In this document: positions 7,357-16,145 of the stretch, one piece after another | Layout of the letters: each line of letters opens with the position of its first letter | Position numbering within the stretch: position 1 is the stretch's first letter | Assembly: GCF_014203365.1 (NCBI RefSeq) | Contig: NZ_JACHIS010000001.1 | Span: 2,852,001 to 2,916,000 of the forward strand | Length of the DNA stretch: 64,000 nt | Direction: 5' to 3' | From: Actinoalloteichus hymeniacidonis | GTDB taxonomy: Bacteria > Actinomycetota > Actinomycetes > Mycobacteriales > Pseudonocardiaceae | The notes under the pieces: generated by a model | Told to the model about the DNA's origin: nothing | Database searches by the model: none | What the model saw: the letters and a program-made list of their open reading frames with translations, nothing else | Program-made: the position numbers and the translations under genes

Positions 7357-9558
7357 ATGCCCCCGCCCACCTCGAGGAAGACGACTCCGGAAGCCGATCA
7401 GCTCATCCATCTCCGTGCCGCCGGAACAAGCCTCGTTCTTTTCACCGACGACGGGCGGCTGCCCTCGGTCCTGCACTGGGGCGCCGACCTCGGCGCGGCC
7501 GCCGACGAATTCCTCACCGAGCTGTACCTCGCCGCGCGACCGAGCCCGGCGCCCAACGATCTCGACGAGATCACCGTGGTCGGTGTCGACGTGCTCCCGG
7601 AACACGCCTCGGGCTGGCGCGGCAGGCCGGGATTGACCGGACACCGCGAGGGGCAGGGTTGGTCGCCGCAATTCCTGCGGACCGCGCTCACCGTGACGAC
7701 CCCGGCGGCGGGCGGCGGACGTGTCGTGGCCGAAGGACTGGACGTCCAGACCGGTCTGGCCATGCTGCTGGAGATCGAACTGCTGCCCAGCGGGCTCGTG
7801 CGGCAACGCGCGACCGTCACCGCGACCGCCGACTCGTTGGGCGAATCCGGCGCACCCTATGCACTCGACGGACTCGCCCTCGTGCTCCCGGTGCCACCGG
7901 TGGCCACCGAACTCCTCGATCTCGCCGGACGCTGGGGCCGGGAACGCGCTCCGCAACGCGCCCCCTTCATCGTCGGCTCGCACACCAGGGAGAACCGTCG
8001 AGGCCGCACCGGGGCCGATGCCCCGCTCATCCTCGCCTCGGGCACCGACGGGTTCGACTTCCGATCCGGTGAGGTCTGGGCGGTGCACACCGCCTGGAGC
8101 GGCAACCACCTCGCCTACGCCGAACGACTGGCCGACGGCACCTCGGTGCTCGGCGGCGGCGAACTGCTGGCATCCGGGGAGATCCGCCTCGCGGCGGGGG
8201 ACTCCTACGAGAGCCCATGGTTGTACGGCTCCTACGGCCGGGGGCTCGATGAGATCGCGGCCCGCTTCCACCGGCACCTGCGCGCACGCCAGCAGCACCC
8301 GAAAAGCCCGAGGCCGGTGGTGTTGAACACCTGGGAGGCCGTTTACTTCGACCACGACCTCGATCGGCTCCTCGCGCTGGCAAGGCACGGCGCCGAGGTG
8401 GGAGTCGAACGCTATGTGCTGGACGACGGTTGGTTCCGGCATCGGCGGCATTCCCGCGCGGGCCTGGGGGACTGGTATGTCGACGAGGAGGTCTGGCCCG
8501 ACGGGTTGACCCCGTTGATCGACGAGGTTCGCGAGCTGGGCATGGAATTCGGGCTCTGGGTCGAGCCGGAGATGGTCAACCCCGATTCCGACCTCGCCAG
8601 GGCCCACCCCGAATGGATCCTGGGCGTCGGCGAGCGGACGCCGCTGCTGTCCAGGAATCAGCTGGTTCTGGACCTCGACAACCCCGAGGTATACGGCTAT
8701 CTGCTCGAACGCCTCGACGCGTTGCTGCGGGAGAACCGCATCGACTACCTCAAGTGGGACCACAACCGGGATCTGATCGACGCCGCCCATCGGCCAGCAG
8801 GCACCCCGGCGGTGCATCGACAGACCCATGCCCTCTACCGGCTACTGGACGAACTGCGTGCCCGCCACCCGAAGGTGGAGATCGAGTCCTGTTCCTCGGG
8901 TGGGCTGCGTATCGACCTGGGAATCCTGGAACACACCGACCGGGTGTGGGGCAGCGACGTCATCGACCCCCTGGAACGCCAGCAGATTCAACGCTGGACC
9001 ACCCAGTTGCTCCCGCTGGAGCTGATCGGTTCCCATGTCGGTGCACCGCGATCGCACACCACCGCCCGCACCCATGCGTTGTCCTTCCGGGCGGGTACCG
9101 CGCTGTTCGGCTCCTTCGGTATCGAATGGGACCTGACATCGGCGTCCGCCGAGGACCGGGCCGAACTGGCTCGGTGGGTGGCGTTGTACAAGGAGGTTCG
9201 CCCGCTTCTGCACAGCGGAGTCCTGGTGCGGGACGAACAGCATGACCCGGCCTTCGCGGTGCATGGCATCGTCGCCGCCGACCAGACCGAGGCGCTGTTC
9301 GCCTTCGTTCAGCTGGACACCCCGCTGACCGCGATCCCCGGTTCGATCCGCCTGCCCGGGCTGGACCCGGACCGGTGCTACGACGTGCGGGTGCAGGCTC
9401 CCGGCGAGAGGCCGTCGCTCCGGCAGCCCCGAACCGCGCCATGGATCGAGCACGGGGTGCGACTCACCGGCCGGATCTTGACGGAGGTCGGCCTCCGAGC
9501 TCCCGCGCTGCATCCGGAACAGCTGTTGTTGCTGCGAATCGAGGCCGTGAACGAGTGA
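7357..9558 (+). CDS. GH36-family alpha-galactosidase
   Basis: The enzyme removes terminal alpha-galactosyl residues from raffinose-type sugars or galactomannan fragments. No signal peptide is seen, so it probably acts in the cytoplasm. ATG at 7357 has GGAG five bases upstream; GTG at 7351 is an alternative. The 733-residue length suits GH36. The catalytic nucleophile is Asp468 in YLKWDHNR and the acid/base is Asp534 in GSDVIDPLERQQIQRW; other family motifs are VLDDGWF, LGDWYVDEEVWP, GLWVEPEMVN and CSSGGLRIDLG. It has no transporter neighbour here and appears monocistronic. Confidence 0.92.
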   Translation: MPPPTSRKTTPEADQLIHLRAAGTSLVLFTDDGRLPSVLHWGADLGAAADEFLTELYLAARPSPAPNDLDEITVVGVDVLPEHASGWRGRPGLTGHREGQGWSPQFLRTALTVTTPAAGGGRVVAEGLDVQTGLAMLLEIELLPSGLVRQRATVTATADSLGESGAPYALDGLALVLPVPPVATELLDLAGRWGRERAPQRAPFIVGSHTRENRRGRTGADAPLILASGTDGFDFRSGEVWAVHTAWSGNHLAYAERLADGTSVLGGGELLASGEIRLAAGDSYESPWLYGSYGRGLDEIAARFHRHLRARQQHPKSPRPVVLNTWEAVYFDHDLDRLLALARHGAEVGVERYVLDDGWFRHRRHSRAGLGDWYVDEEVWPDGLTPLIDEVRELGMEFGLWVEPEMVNPDSDLARAHPEWILGVGERTPLLSRNQLVLDLDNPEVYGYLLERLDALLRENRIDYLKWDHNRDLIDAAHRPAGTPAVHRQTHALYRLLDELRARHPKVEIESCSSGGLRIDLGILEHTDRVWGSDVIDPLERQQIQRWTTQLLPLELIGSHVGAPRSHTTARTHALSFRAGTALFGSFGIEWDLTSASAEDRAELARWVALYKEVRPLLHSGVLVRDEQHDPAFAVHGIVAADQTEALFAFVQLDTPLTAIPGSIRLPGLDPDRCYDVRVQAPGERPSLRQPRTAPWIEHGVRLTGRILTEVGLRAPALHPEQLLLLRIEAVNE

Positions 9559-9561
9559 CCC

Positions 9562-9607
9562 GACACGGTCGACCCCGAGTCCGGCGAGGATGACGGGCGA
9601 CCGTGTC
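9562..9607 (+). terminator. Inverted repeat after the alpha-galactosidase gene
   Basis: GACACGGTCG (9562-9571) and CGACCGTGTC (9598-9607) are perfectly complementary around a 26-base loop. They lie just after the stop codon, so a terminator or mRNA 3'-end structure is likely. Confidence 0.5.
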
Positions 9608-9696
9608 TTCGGGCAGGTCGTGGTCGCGAGAATATGGACTTGAGCTGCGCGGATGCTGCCCGTCCGGCCGTCTCGGGGTTTCTGGATCACGCCGGC

Positions 9697-9702
9697 TACA
9701 CT
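9697..9702 (+). promoter_or_regulatory. -10 element TACACT, leaderless start
   Basis: TACACT lies six bases before ATG at 9709. This decides the start of the ankyrin gene over an upstream ATG at 9634. Confidence 0.55.
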
Positions 9703-9708
9703 GCCCCG

Positions 9709-10176
9709 ATGACGGACTCAGCGGACCCGCGTGCCACGACCGCCCCGCTGCGTAGCCGCATCGGCGACGCAGCTGCCAGCGGGGACGCGACCACCCTTGC
9801 CGCCTTACTCGCCGAGCCCGGTGCGGCCGAGGTTCTCGCCGAGACATCGGGCACCACACCGCTGTATTCCGCTGCGGTCAACAACCACGAGGCGGCCGTC
9901 CGGTTGCTCTTGGAGGCCGGAGCCGTCCCCGACGTGGAGAGCAACGGCGGCCCCGACGAGGGCACCCCGTTGTGTGCGGCGGCCTCCTGGGGACACCTGC
10001 CGGTGGTGCGGCTGCTACTGGAGCACGGCGCGGACCCGAATCTCAGCGAGGGAACCCATCCCGACGCCGACGTCGACGCCGCGGGCATGGCGCCCTTGGA
10101 CTGGGCCGCCATCGGCGGCCACGAGGGTGTGATGGCCGCTCTGCTGGCCGCTGGCGCCCGCCAACCGGCGATCTGA
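9709..10176 (+). CDS. Ankyrin-repeat protein
   Basis: This is a small cytoplasmic protein of 155 residues, likely acting through protein-protein contacts. Three to four ankyrin repeats are visible: a first, degenerate unit (SRIGDAAASGDATTLAALLAE), then TPLYSAAVNNHEAAVRLLLEAGA, TPLCAAASWGHLPVVRLLLEHGADPN and APLDWAAIGGHEGVMAALLAAGA. There are no other domains. The start at 9709 is chosen because a -10 hexamer sits six bases upstream. No partner gene is evident from context. Confidence 0.85.
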   Translation: MTDSADPRATTAPLRSRIGDAAASGDATTLAALLAEPGAAEVLAETSGTTPLYSAAVNNHEAAVRLLLEAGAVPDVESNGGPDEGTPLCAAASWGHLPVVRLLLEHGADPNLSEGTHPDADVDAAGMAPLDWAAIGGHEGVMAALLAAGARQPAI

Positions 10177-10344
10177 CCCCTGAGTCGCCTTCGGCCCGTA
10201 ACGCCTCGGTGCTGCCGACAGCGCGGTACCCGGGCCATGCCAGGCCGGGTTGGCGTTCATAGCATGAGGTCGATCTGGCTCTCTGGGTTCGCAGCGGGCC
10301 GCCCTGCTGCTGAAAGTGAGCTGCGTGGCGACTCTCGACGGTGC

Positions 10345-10350
10345 TAGACA
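10345..10350 (+). promoter_or_regulatory. -10-like element TAGACA, leaderless start
   Basis: TAGACA ends six bases before ATG at 10357. The last base deviates from the TANNNT form, so confidence is lower than at the other leaderless starts. Confidence 0.35.
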
Positions 10351-10356
10351 GGCGGG

Positions 10357-11121
10357 ATGGATCGTCAGTTGATCTCCAACCTCGCCCACGCGGACCATCC
10401 GATCTCCGCACCCGTCAGCGATGTCAATGTCCGAACCCTGCTCGACCGGGCGATCTGCGGGTCCTCCGATCGGTTGCTGGACCTGGGCTGCGGACAGGCC
10501 GAATGGTCGGTACGGGCACTGAGCGCGCACGGTGGTGCCACCGCTATCGGTGTCGACCGGTCCGCACTCGCGCTGAACAGCGCGGGCGCCGCCGCGCGCC
10601 GCGTCGGTGTCGCCGATCGTCTGCGGCTGGTCGAGGGCGACATCACGGAGTACCGGTCCGAGGACAAGGCGGACGTGGTGTTGTGCGTCGGGGCCGAGTA
10701 TGCGTTCGGTGGGCTGTTGCCGACCTTGACGGCTGCGGCAGGTCATCTCACCGACGACGGCGTGCTGCTGCTCGGCGTGAGTATCTGGGAGCGCGAACCC
10801 GACGCCGCGACGCTGGAGGTGTTCGGCGTTCCCGCCGACGAGTACGCCGACCTCGCAACCACCGTCGAGCGGATCGTCGAAGCCGGCTGGACCCCGACCT
10901 ACGGACACGTCAGCACTCGCAGCGAGTGGGACGACTACGAGTGGAACTGGACGGGAAGTCTCGCCCGCTGGGCATTGGACAATCGGGACCATCCCGACGC
11001 CGCGACCGCGCTCGCCGTGTCCGCCGACCACCGTGACGGCTGGCTGCGGGGTTACCGAGGAGTGGCCGGATTCGTGGTGTTCGTGCTGCGCCGCACCTCG
11101 GTGTCGCCTGTCCAGGGCTGA
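10357..11121 (+). CDS. Class I SAM-dependent methyltransferase
   Basis: The 254-residue protein has a Rossmann-type methyltransferase core. LLDLGCGQAEWSV is motif I, which binds S-adenosylmethionine; IGVDRS is the acidic end of strand 2; VEGDITEY and VVLCVGAEYAF follow as later motifs. The C-terminal half (SEWDDYEWNWTGSLARW and HRDGWLRGYRGVAGFVVF) matches small-molecule methyltransferases annotated only generally. The substrate cannot be inferred from the neighbours. Confidence 0.85.
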   Translation: MDRQLISNLAHADHPISAPVSDVNVRTLLDRAICGSSDRLLDLGCGQAEWSVRALSAHGGATAIGVDRSALALNSAGAAARRVGVADRLRLVEGDITEYRSEDKADVVLCVGAEYAFGGLLPTLTAAAGHLTDDGVLLLGVSIWEREPDAATLEVFGVPADEYADLATTVERIVEAGWTPTYGHVSTRSEWDDYEWNWTGSLARWALDNRDHPDAATALAVSADHRDGWLRGYRGVAGFVVFVLRRTSVSPVQG

Positions 11122-11328
11122 CGAGACGAGACTCCCACCAGCACAGCGGGATTCCGTGTCCCAACTCAGTGTCTCCCTGGTGATGTGGGACACGCCGAAA
11201 CGCCGAACTCCGCACGGTCAAAGGAGATCAGTCCCTCACTCGCGTGAGTTCGTCGCGCGCATGTCGGTCTGCGATGGGAAGGTTCGTCGGTTCGGCAGAC
11301 GTAATACCGGAAATGGGAGCGACAAGAC

Positions 11329-12105
11329 ATGAACACAGTGACATCGCACGACGGCACGAGTATCGCCGTCGACCGCTCGGGACAAGGGCCTGCGGTGATC
11401 CTGGTAGGCGGGGCGTTCAACACCAGGTCCTCGGCGGCGCCGCTGGCCGAACTGCTGGCCCCGCGTTTCACCGTGTTCACCTATGACCGCCGAGGCCGGG
11501 GCGACAGCGGCGACACGGCGCCCTACGCCGTGGCGAGGGAGATCGAGGACCTGGACGCGGTGATCCAGCTCGCGGGAGGCTCGGCGCTGGTCTACGGACA
11601 CTCCTCCGGGGCGGCCTTGGCGCTGGATGCGGCTGCGGCGGGCTCGTCGATCAGCAGACTGGCGCTGTACGAGCCACCGTTCGTCGTGACCGACGGACCC
11701 CGCGAGGGCTCCACCGAATACACCACCCGCCTCGGTGAACTGGTCTCCGCCGGGCATCGAGCCGAGGCTGTCGCACTGTTCCTGTCCTCGACGGGCCTGT
11801 CGGCCGAGGCCATCACCCGGATGCGGGCCACCCCGGTGTGGACCGATCTGGAGGAACTGGCGCACACCCTGCTGTACGACAACGCGGTGATGGGCGACGG
11901 TTCGTTGCCCACCGACCGCGCCGCCGCCGTGGCGGTGTCCACCCTCGTGCTCGCGGGTGGGGCGAGTCCGGCGTGGGCGAGGGAATCCGCCCAGGCCCTG
12001 GCCGAGGCGGTCCCCAGCGCGCGCCAGCGGACCCTGGAGAACCAGACCCACGACGCCGAGCCCGCAGCCCTGGCCACGGTCCTCACGGAGTTCTTCGCGG
12101 GCTGA
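11329..12105 (+). CDS. Alpha/beta-fold hydrolase
   Basis: This is a cytoplasmic alpha/beta hydrolase of 258 residues. The nucleophile elbow is G90-H-S92-S-G94 (YGHSSGAAL), the oxyanion region is LVGGAF, and YDRRGRGDS precedes it as usual. A likely acid and histidine lie near NQTHDAEP at the C-terminus. The start is ATG at 11329 with GGGAG about nine bases upstream. The sequence resembles the broad family of unassigned esterase-like proteins that actinomycetes carry in many copies. The 207-base region upstream holds no gene. Confidence 0.85.
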   Translation: MNTVTSHDGTSIAVDRSGQGPAVILVGGAFNTRSSAAPLAELLAPRFTVFTYDRRGRGDSGDTAPYAVAREIEDLDAVIQLAGGSALVYGHSSGAALALDAAAAGSSISRLALYEPPFVVTDGPREGSTEYTTRLGELVSAGHRAEAVALFLSSTGLSAEAITRMRATPVWTDLEELAHTLLYDNAVMGDGSLPTDRAAAVAVSTLVLAGGASPAWARESAQALAEAVPSARQRTLENQTHDAEPAALATVLTEFFAG

Positions 12106-12296
12106 GACCCGGAGCGAGACGGAATCGGGGACCGGCGGGGCCAGTGCGAGACGGGATACCCCTGCGACACGGGACGATCGACGGTCGGGGTCTGCCGCCG
12201 TTACTCCGGGCGGCCTCCCCGCGCAGCGCAGCGGGCCTACCCGAAGGCGGCGACCCCACCGACGGCCGAGGGTTTACCGCAGACAGTCGGTCGGGT

Positions 12297-12959
12297 ATGG
12301 CTGCACTCATGGCTGCCGTGTCCGAGGTCTTCCTGGATCGTCCGGCGGCGGGTCGGTTGCTGGCGGCCCGCCTTCGGGGACGTGACTGGCACGACCCCGT
12401 CGTGTTGGGGCTGGCACGCGGCGGCGTGCCGGTCGCCGCGCAGGTCGCGTGGGAGCTGGATGCGACGTTGGACGTGCTGGTGTCGAGGAAGATCAGCCTG
12501 CCGGGTAATCCCGAGTTCGGGGTCGGGGCGGTGACGGCCGACGGCCCGCCGTACTACGCCGAGCAGACACTCGACACGTTCGGGATCGACGCACGCGACC
12601 TGAGCCAGGCGTGCGCCGGTGAGCGCGAAGAGGCCCGGCGCCGGGTGCTCCGCTATCAGGGCGATCGGGCGCCGACACCGCTGCGAGGACGAGACGTGCT
12701 GGTCGTGGACGACGGTCTGGCCACCGGCGTCACGGCGACCGCCGCGCTGCGTGCGGTGCGACGGGACGAGCCACGTCTGTTGGTCTTCGCGGCTCCGACG
12801 TGCGCATCCGACGCGGCAGCCACCCTGTCCCGGGAGGCCGACGAGGTGGAATGCCTGTCGCTTCCCGCCGACTTCGTCGCGGTGGGTCAGTGGTATCGCG
12901 ACTTCCCACAGACCTCCGACGACGAGGTGGTCGCGCTGCTCACGGCCGCTAGGGAATAG
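12297..12959 (+). CDS. Phosphoribosyltransferase-domain protein
   Basis: The 220-residue protein carries the type I phosphoribosyltransferase PRPP loop, VLVVDDGLATGVTA, and an N-terminal hood-like part with VLGLARGGVPVAAQVA and DVLVSRKISLPGNPEFGVGAV. These belong to the PRTase-like proteins often found alone in actinobacteria; their base or acceptor is not established. ATG at 12297 is taken as the start; a second ATG lies 12 bases on. The gene converges on the EamA gene, with about 100 bases between stops. Confidence 0.85.
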   Translation: MAALMAAVSEVFLDRPAAGRLLAARLRGRDWHDPVVLGLARGGVPVAAQVAWELDATLDVLVSRKISLPGNPEFGVGAVTADGPPYYAEQTLDTFGIDARDLSQACAGEREEARRRVLRYQGDRAPTPLRGRDVLVVDDGLATGVTATAALRAVRRDEPRLLVFAAPTCASDAAATLSREADEVECLSLPADFVAVGQWYRDFPQTSDDEVVALLTAARE

Positions 12960-13060
12960 CGGCCGAGGATTCACCGACGAGTCCCCGACTGGTGCAGGGT
13001 GTCTCGCCGAACAACCACCCGAGGCGCGAGGGGTGTTGCCCCCAGAAGCGCGCCGGTTCC

Positions 13061-14029
13061 TCATCGCTCGTTCGATCCTCCTCGTCTCGCGGGCGACTGG
13101 AGGTCTCGGACACCGGCAGGCACCAACGCCGCTAGTTGGCCATGTGCCGCCATGATTCCCAGGATGACCAACAGCCCTCCGAGCGGTTGATTCCAGGTGA
13201 GCGGCTCACCGAGCAGCACGGTGCCCAGGACCACCCCGACGACCGGGGACAGATAGGTCACGGCTGCGGCGTTGGCGGCACCCCAGGCGGCGATGATGTT
13301 GTTGTTCCACACGTACGCCATGCCGGTGCCGAATGCGCCCAGGACGAGCATGCTCAGAATCGTCACGCCGCTGAGGCCTTCGATTGGGGTGCCCGCCAGC
13401 CACGGGGTCGTGACCACCATCAGAACGGCACCGATGAGTACTTGGACGAAGGCCAACGGCGCGGCGGCCACGCCCCTCCCGGTGACGAATCGCCGCAGGT
13501 AGGTGAAGGCGAGGCCGTAACAGACGGTCGCGCCGATGCACGCTGATTGGGCTACCAGGCTGTTGTCCGTTCCCAACCCGTGCCAGGGGCCGACGATGGT
13601 CAGGACTCCCAAGAAGCCCAGCGTCAAGCCGACGACACGATGGCGGCTCAAGCGCTCGCCTGCCAGTGCCACGGCCGCCAGCGGCATGGTGATCAACGGG
13701 GTGGTGGCGTTGAGAATGCTGGCCAGCCCCGAGGAGATGTGCTGTTGAGCCCAGGCGAAAAGCGTGAATGGCATGACACACAGCAAGAGGGCCACGACCG
13801 TGAGATGACCCCAGACCCGAATATCTCGCGGGAGCCGGCTTCGGGTTACCAGGACCAGAAGCCCGAGCGCCAGCGCGCCGACCACCAGACGTGCCCAGAC
13901 CACCTGGGTGGCCGACAGCTCGCGCAACCCGAGCTTGATGAAGAGAAAACTCGACCCCCATGCCAAGGCCAGCAGCACGAACTGTCCGACGATGCCCGCC
14001 CGGGTCTGGGTGAACCCTCGTGCTCTCAT
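13061..14029 (-). CDS. EamA/DMT-family transporter
   Basis: This inner-membrane exporter has ten predicted transmembrane helices in two EamA repeats. The repeats run roughly from VLLALAWGSSFLFIKLGLREL to GFLGVLTIVGPW, and from CIGATVCYGLAFTYLRR to LGGLLVILGIMAAH. WGSSF..IKLG and the E-x-L pair ending (LGEPLTWNQPLGG) are characteristic. The 322-residue length is normal. The start is ATG at 14029, with a strong GGAGGAAG ribosome site. The substrate, an amino acid or small metabolite, is unknown. Confidence 0.88.
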   Translation of the reverse strand: MRARGFTQTRAGIVGQFVLLALAWGSSFLFIKLGLRELSATQVVWARLVVGALALGLLVLVTRSRLPRDIRVWGHLTVVALLLCVMPFTLFAWAQQHISSGLASILNATTPLITMPLAAVALAGERLSRHRVVGLTLGFLGVLTIVGPWHGLGTDNSLVAQSACIGATVCYGLAFTYLRRFVTGRGVAAAPLAFVQVLIGAVLMVVTTPWLAGTPIEGLSGVTILSMLVLGAFGTGMAYVWNNNIIAAWGAANAAAVTYLSPVVGVVLGTVLLGEPLTWNQPLGGLLVILGIMAAHGQLAALVPAGVRDLQSPARRGGSNER

Positions 14030-14215
14030 CTCTTCCTCCGCCACAGCAGTGCTTCGAGGCGTGCCGTGCGCATCGCCATACCTGTAAGACGGTCGCGGAG
14101 TGCAAAACGTGAGATTCGGGGCGCTACGAGTTCTCGCCCGCCCGGAGCAATGCGGCGGATCGCCGGTGAGTTGCCGCCGAATGGGCGGGCCAACCCGTGC
14201 GGCGCTGCCGCCGGT

Positions 14216-14221
14216 TAGGCT
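14216..14221 (+). promoter_or_regulatory. -10 element TAGGCT, near-leaderless start
   Basis: TAGGCT ends nine bases before ATG at 14231, which would give a leader of at most a few bases. Confidence 0.5.
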
Positions 14222-14230
14222 CTCCCGACG

Positions 14231-15193
14231 ATGAGACGCAAGCTCGCTTCGCCGCTCCCACAGCGCCATGGCCTGGACGCGGCCCGATTGTGGTTGCCGC
14301 CCGAAGGCTCGTGGGCGACGATCCGCGACCATCTCGTCGAACGACTGCCCAGGGTCGATCCCGCCCGAATCGACGCGATGCTCGTCGGGCAGGAGATCAT
14401 CGGCATGGACGGACCGGTGAAGCTCGACGCGCCCTACCGGCCGGACTCCTTCGTCTGGTTCCACCGGGATCTGCCGGTCGAGGTGCCGGTGCCCTTCGAG
14501 ATCCGGGTCCTACATCGGGATGAGGACCTCGTCGTCGTGGACAAGCCGCACTTCCTGGCCACGATCCCTCGGGGCAGGCATGTCGTGGAGACGGCGCTGG
14601 TCCGCTTGCGTCGAGAACTCGACCTACCCGAGCTCAGCCCGGCCCACCGATTGGACCGCGTGACGGCGGGGTTGGTCATGTTCGTCGTGCGGCGGGAGCG
14701 ACGCGGCGTCTACCAGACGATGTTCCGCGACCGACGGGTGTTCAAGGAGTACGAGGCGATCGCCGAGGCGGACCCCGCACTCCGGGTGCCGCGCACCGTC
14801 CGCAGCCGGATCGTCAAGGAACGCGGGATCATCAACGCCCAGGAGGTCGAGGGGCCGCCCAACAGCGAGAGCGTGATCGAGCTGCTCGCCGAGCGATCGG
14901 GCCTCGGCCGGTATCGGCTGCTGCCCAAGACGGGGCGCACCCACCAACTGCGCTTGCACATGAGCAGTCTCGGGGTGCCCATTCTGGGCGACGACTTCTA
15001 CCCGACATTGGTGGAGACCGCCCTGGACGACTTCCGCCGACCATTGCAACTCCTGGCGAAGGTCTTGGAGTTCACCGACCCGATCACCGGTGAGCCGAGA
15101 CGTTTCGAGAGCCGGTCCACCCTGACCGCCTGGACGTCCTACGCCGACTGGGCGGGGGACGACCGGTCGGGGTCGGCCGGCTCGTCGAGTTGA
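14231..15193 (+). CDS. RluA-family RNA pseudouridine synthase
   Basis: The enzyme converts uridine to pseudouridine in rRNA or tRNA. The catalytic aspartate is Asp142 in the family motif HRLDRVTAGL. HRDEDLVVVDKPHFLATIPRG and LLPKTGRTHQLRLHMSSLGVPILGD are further RluA motifs. No S4 domain is apparent; the N-terminal 90 residues (LWLPPEGSWATIRDHLVERL...) look like the divergent actinobacterial version. At 320 residues the length is normal. The target uridine cannot be assigned from sequence alone. Confidence 0.9.
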   Translation: MRRKLASPLPQRHGLDAARLWLPPEGSWATIRDHLVERLPRVDPARIDAMLVGQEIIGMDGPVKLDAPYRPDSFVWFHRDLPVEVPVPFEIRVLHRDEDLVVVDKPHFLATIPRGRHVVETALVRLRRELDLPELSPAHRLDRVTAGLVMFVVRRERRGVYQTMFRDRRVFKEYEAIAEADPALRVPRTVRSRIVKERGIINAQEVEGPPNSESVIELLAERSGLGRYRLLPKTGRTHQLRLHMSSLGVPILGDDFYPTLVETALDDFRRPLQLLAKVLEFTDPITGEPRRFESRSTLTAWTSYADWAGDDRSGSAGSSS

Positions 15194-15197
15194 GCGC

Positions 15198-15992
15198 TCA
15201 GGCGTTCATCGGCGTGGACACGACGACCTCACTTTCGTCTCCCGGCAGGTAGTGCACCTGGACGACCTTGCCGACCTGCAGCCGGGCGACAGCGGTGGCG
15301 GGCATGAACCGGTCGACCTCGGCGCCGAAGGTGGTGCCGTTCGGCCTGGTCACGGAGAGAGTGAGGTTCATCCTCGGGTTCCCTTCGCGGATCTCGCCCT
15401 TGGCCGACACCGCCTGCACGACGGCCTGCGCGGTGATTCCCCGCTTGACGATGTCCAATCGGGCCTGGGTGGTGATGCCCTTGCGGATCAGCAACTGGTT
15501 CAGCGCGTCCTGGGCGGCGGAGTCGTCGTCGGACCGGTCGATCTCGACCTTGTCGGGGCGGTGCGGCAGATAGCGGACCGGCAGGACGACACCGGGACGT
15601 AGCATCGGCAGCTCGGTCACGGTGACGACCATCCTGGCGTGCGAGGAGAAGACGCGTCCCTGCGCGTCCTCGACGTCCAGGTCGATGCGCACCTCGGGTT
15701 GATCGTTGATCGACATCCCGGTCGGCCGGACCGAGGTCACGGTGCCGACGCCCATCGATCCGTCGCGGAACTCGGAGCTGTTTCGCCAGGAGAAGGCGGC
15801 GACCACGCTCTGGCCGGTGAAGGCGAACACCATCGGTACCAGGCTCAGCGCGATGATCGGCGCCACCATCTGCGGTCCGACCCAGCTCAGCCCGAACTCG
15901 TTGTCCGCCTGATCGGTCAACCCGTACCACACGTAGTAGCCGAGGGATCCGAAGAGGAAAATCAGTGCGGCTGCGCGAATAATCTTGATCAT
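15198..15992 (-). CDS. Membrane-anchored protein of unknown function
   Basis: This 264-residue protein is not recognised at family level. Two N-terminal membrane helices (IIRAAALIFLFGSLGYYVWYG and MVAPIIALSLVPMVFAFTG) are followed by a long soluble part. The soluble part contains two similar beta-rich units: GVGTVTSVRPTGMSINDQPEVRIDLDV and ITAQAVVQAVSAKGEIREGNPRMNLTLSV, each followed by a FMPATAVARLQVG-like or ELPMLRPGVV-like turn and a V.VRYLP / VQVHYLPGD ending. Between them is a short helical segment (ALNQLLIRKGITTQARLDIV). An internal duplication is therefore likely. It converges on the pseudouridine synthase gene with 4 bases between. Confidence 0.7.
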   Translation of the reverse strand: MIKIIRAAALIFLFGSLGYYVWYGLTDQADNEFGLSWVGPQMVAPIIALSLVPMVFAFTGQSVVAAFSWRNSSEFRDGSMGVGTVTSVRPTGMSINDQPEVRIDLDVEDAQGRVFSSHARMVVTVTELPMLRPGVVLPVRYLPHRPDKVEIDRSDDDSAAQDALNQLLIRKGITTQARLDIVKRGITAQAVVQAVSAKGEIREGNPRMNLTLSVTRPNGTTFGAEVDRFMPATAVARLQVGKVVQVHYLPGDESEVVVSTPMNA

Positions 15993-16133
15993 GACCTTGT
16001 CCTTCTCGGCGGCGAGGCGCAGGTGATCACGTCTCGGAGCGGCGATCCGGCTCGGGTTCGAGCCGCTGTCGTCGACGTTAGGAAGCCTTGCCGCGCTACC
16101 GATCCCAGGTTTGGCGGAGATCGATCCGCCGCA

Positions 16134-16139
16134 TAGCCT
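16134..16139 (+). promoter_or_regulatory. -10 element TAGCCT, leaderless start of the CHAT operon
   Basis: TAGCCT lies six bases before ATG at 16146. It is the only good promoter element before the four coupled genes that follow. Confidence 0.55.
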
Positions 16140-16145
16140 CGAAAC

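Noticed and set aside
10345-10350. TAGACA as a firm -10 element of the methyltransferase gene
   Set aside because: The last position is A and not T; it is kept as a low-confidence element only.
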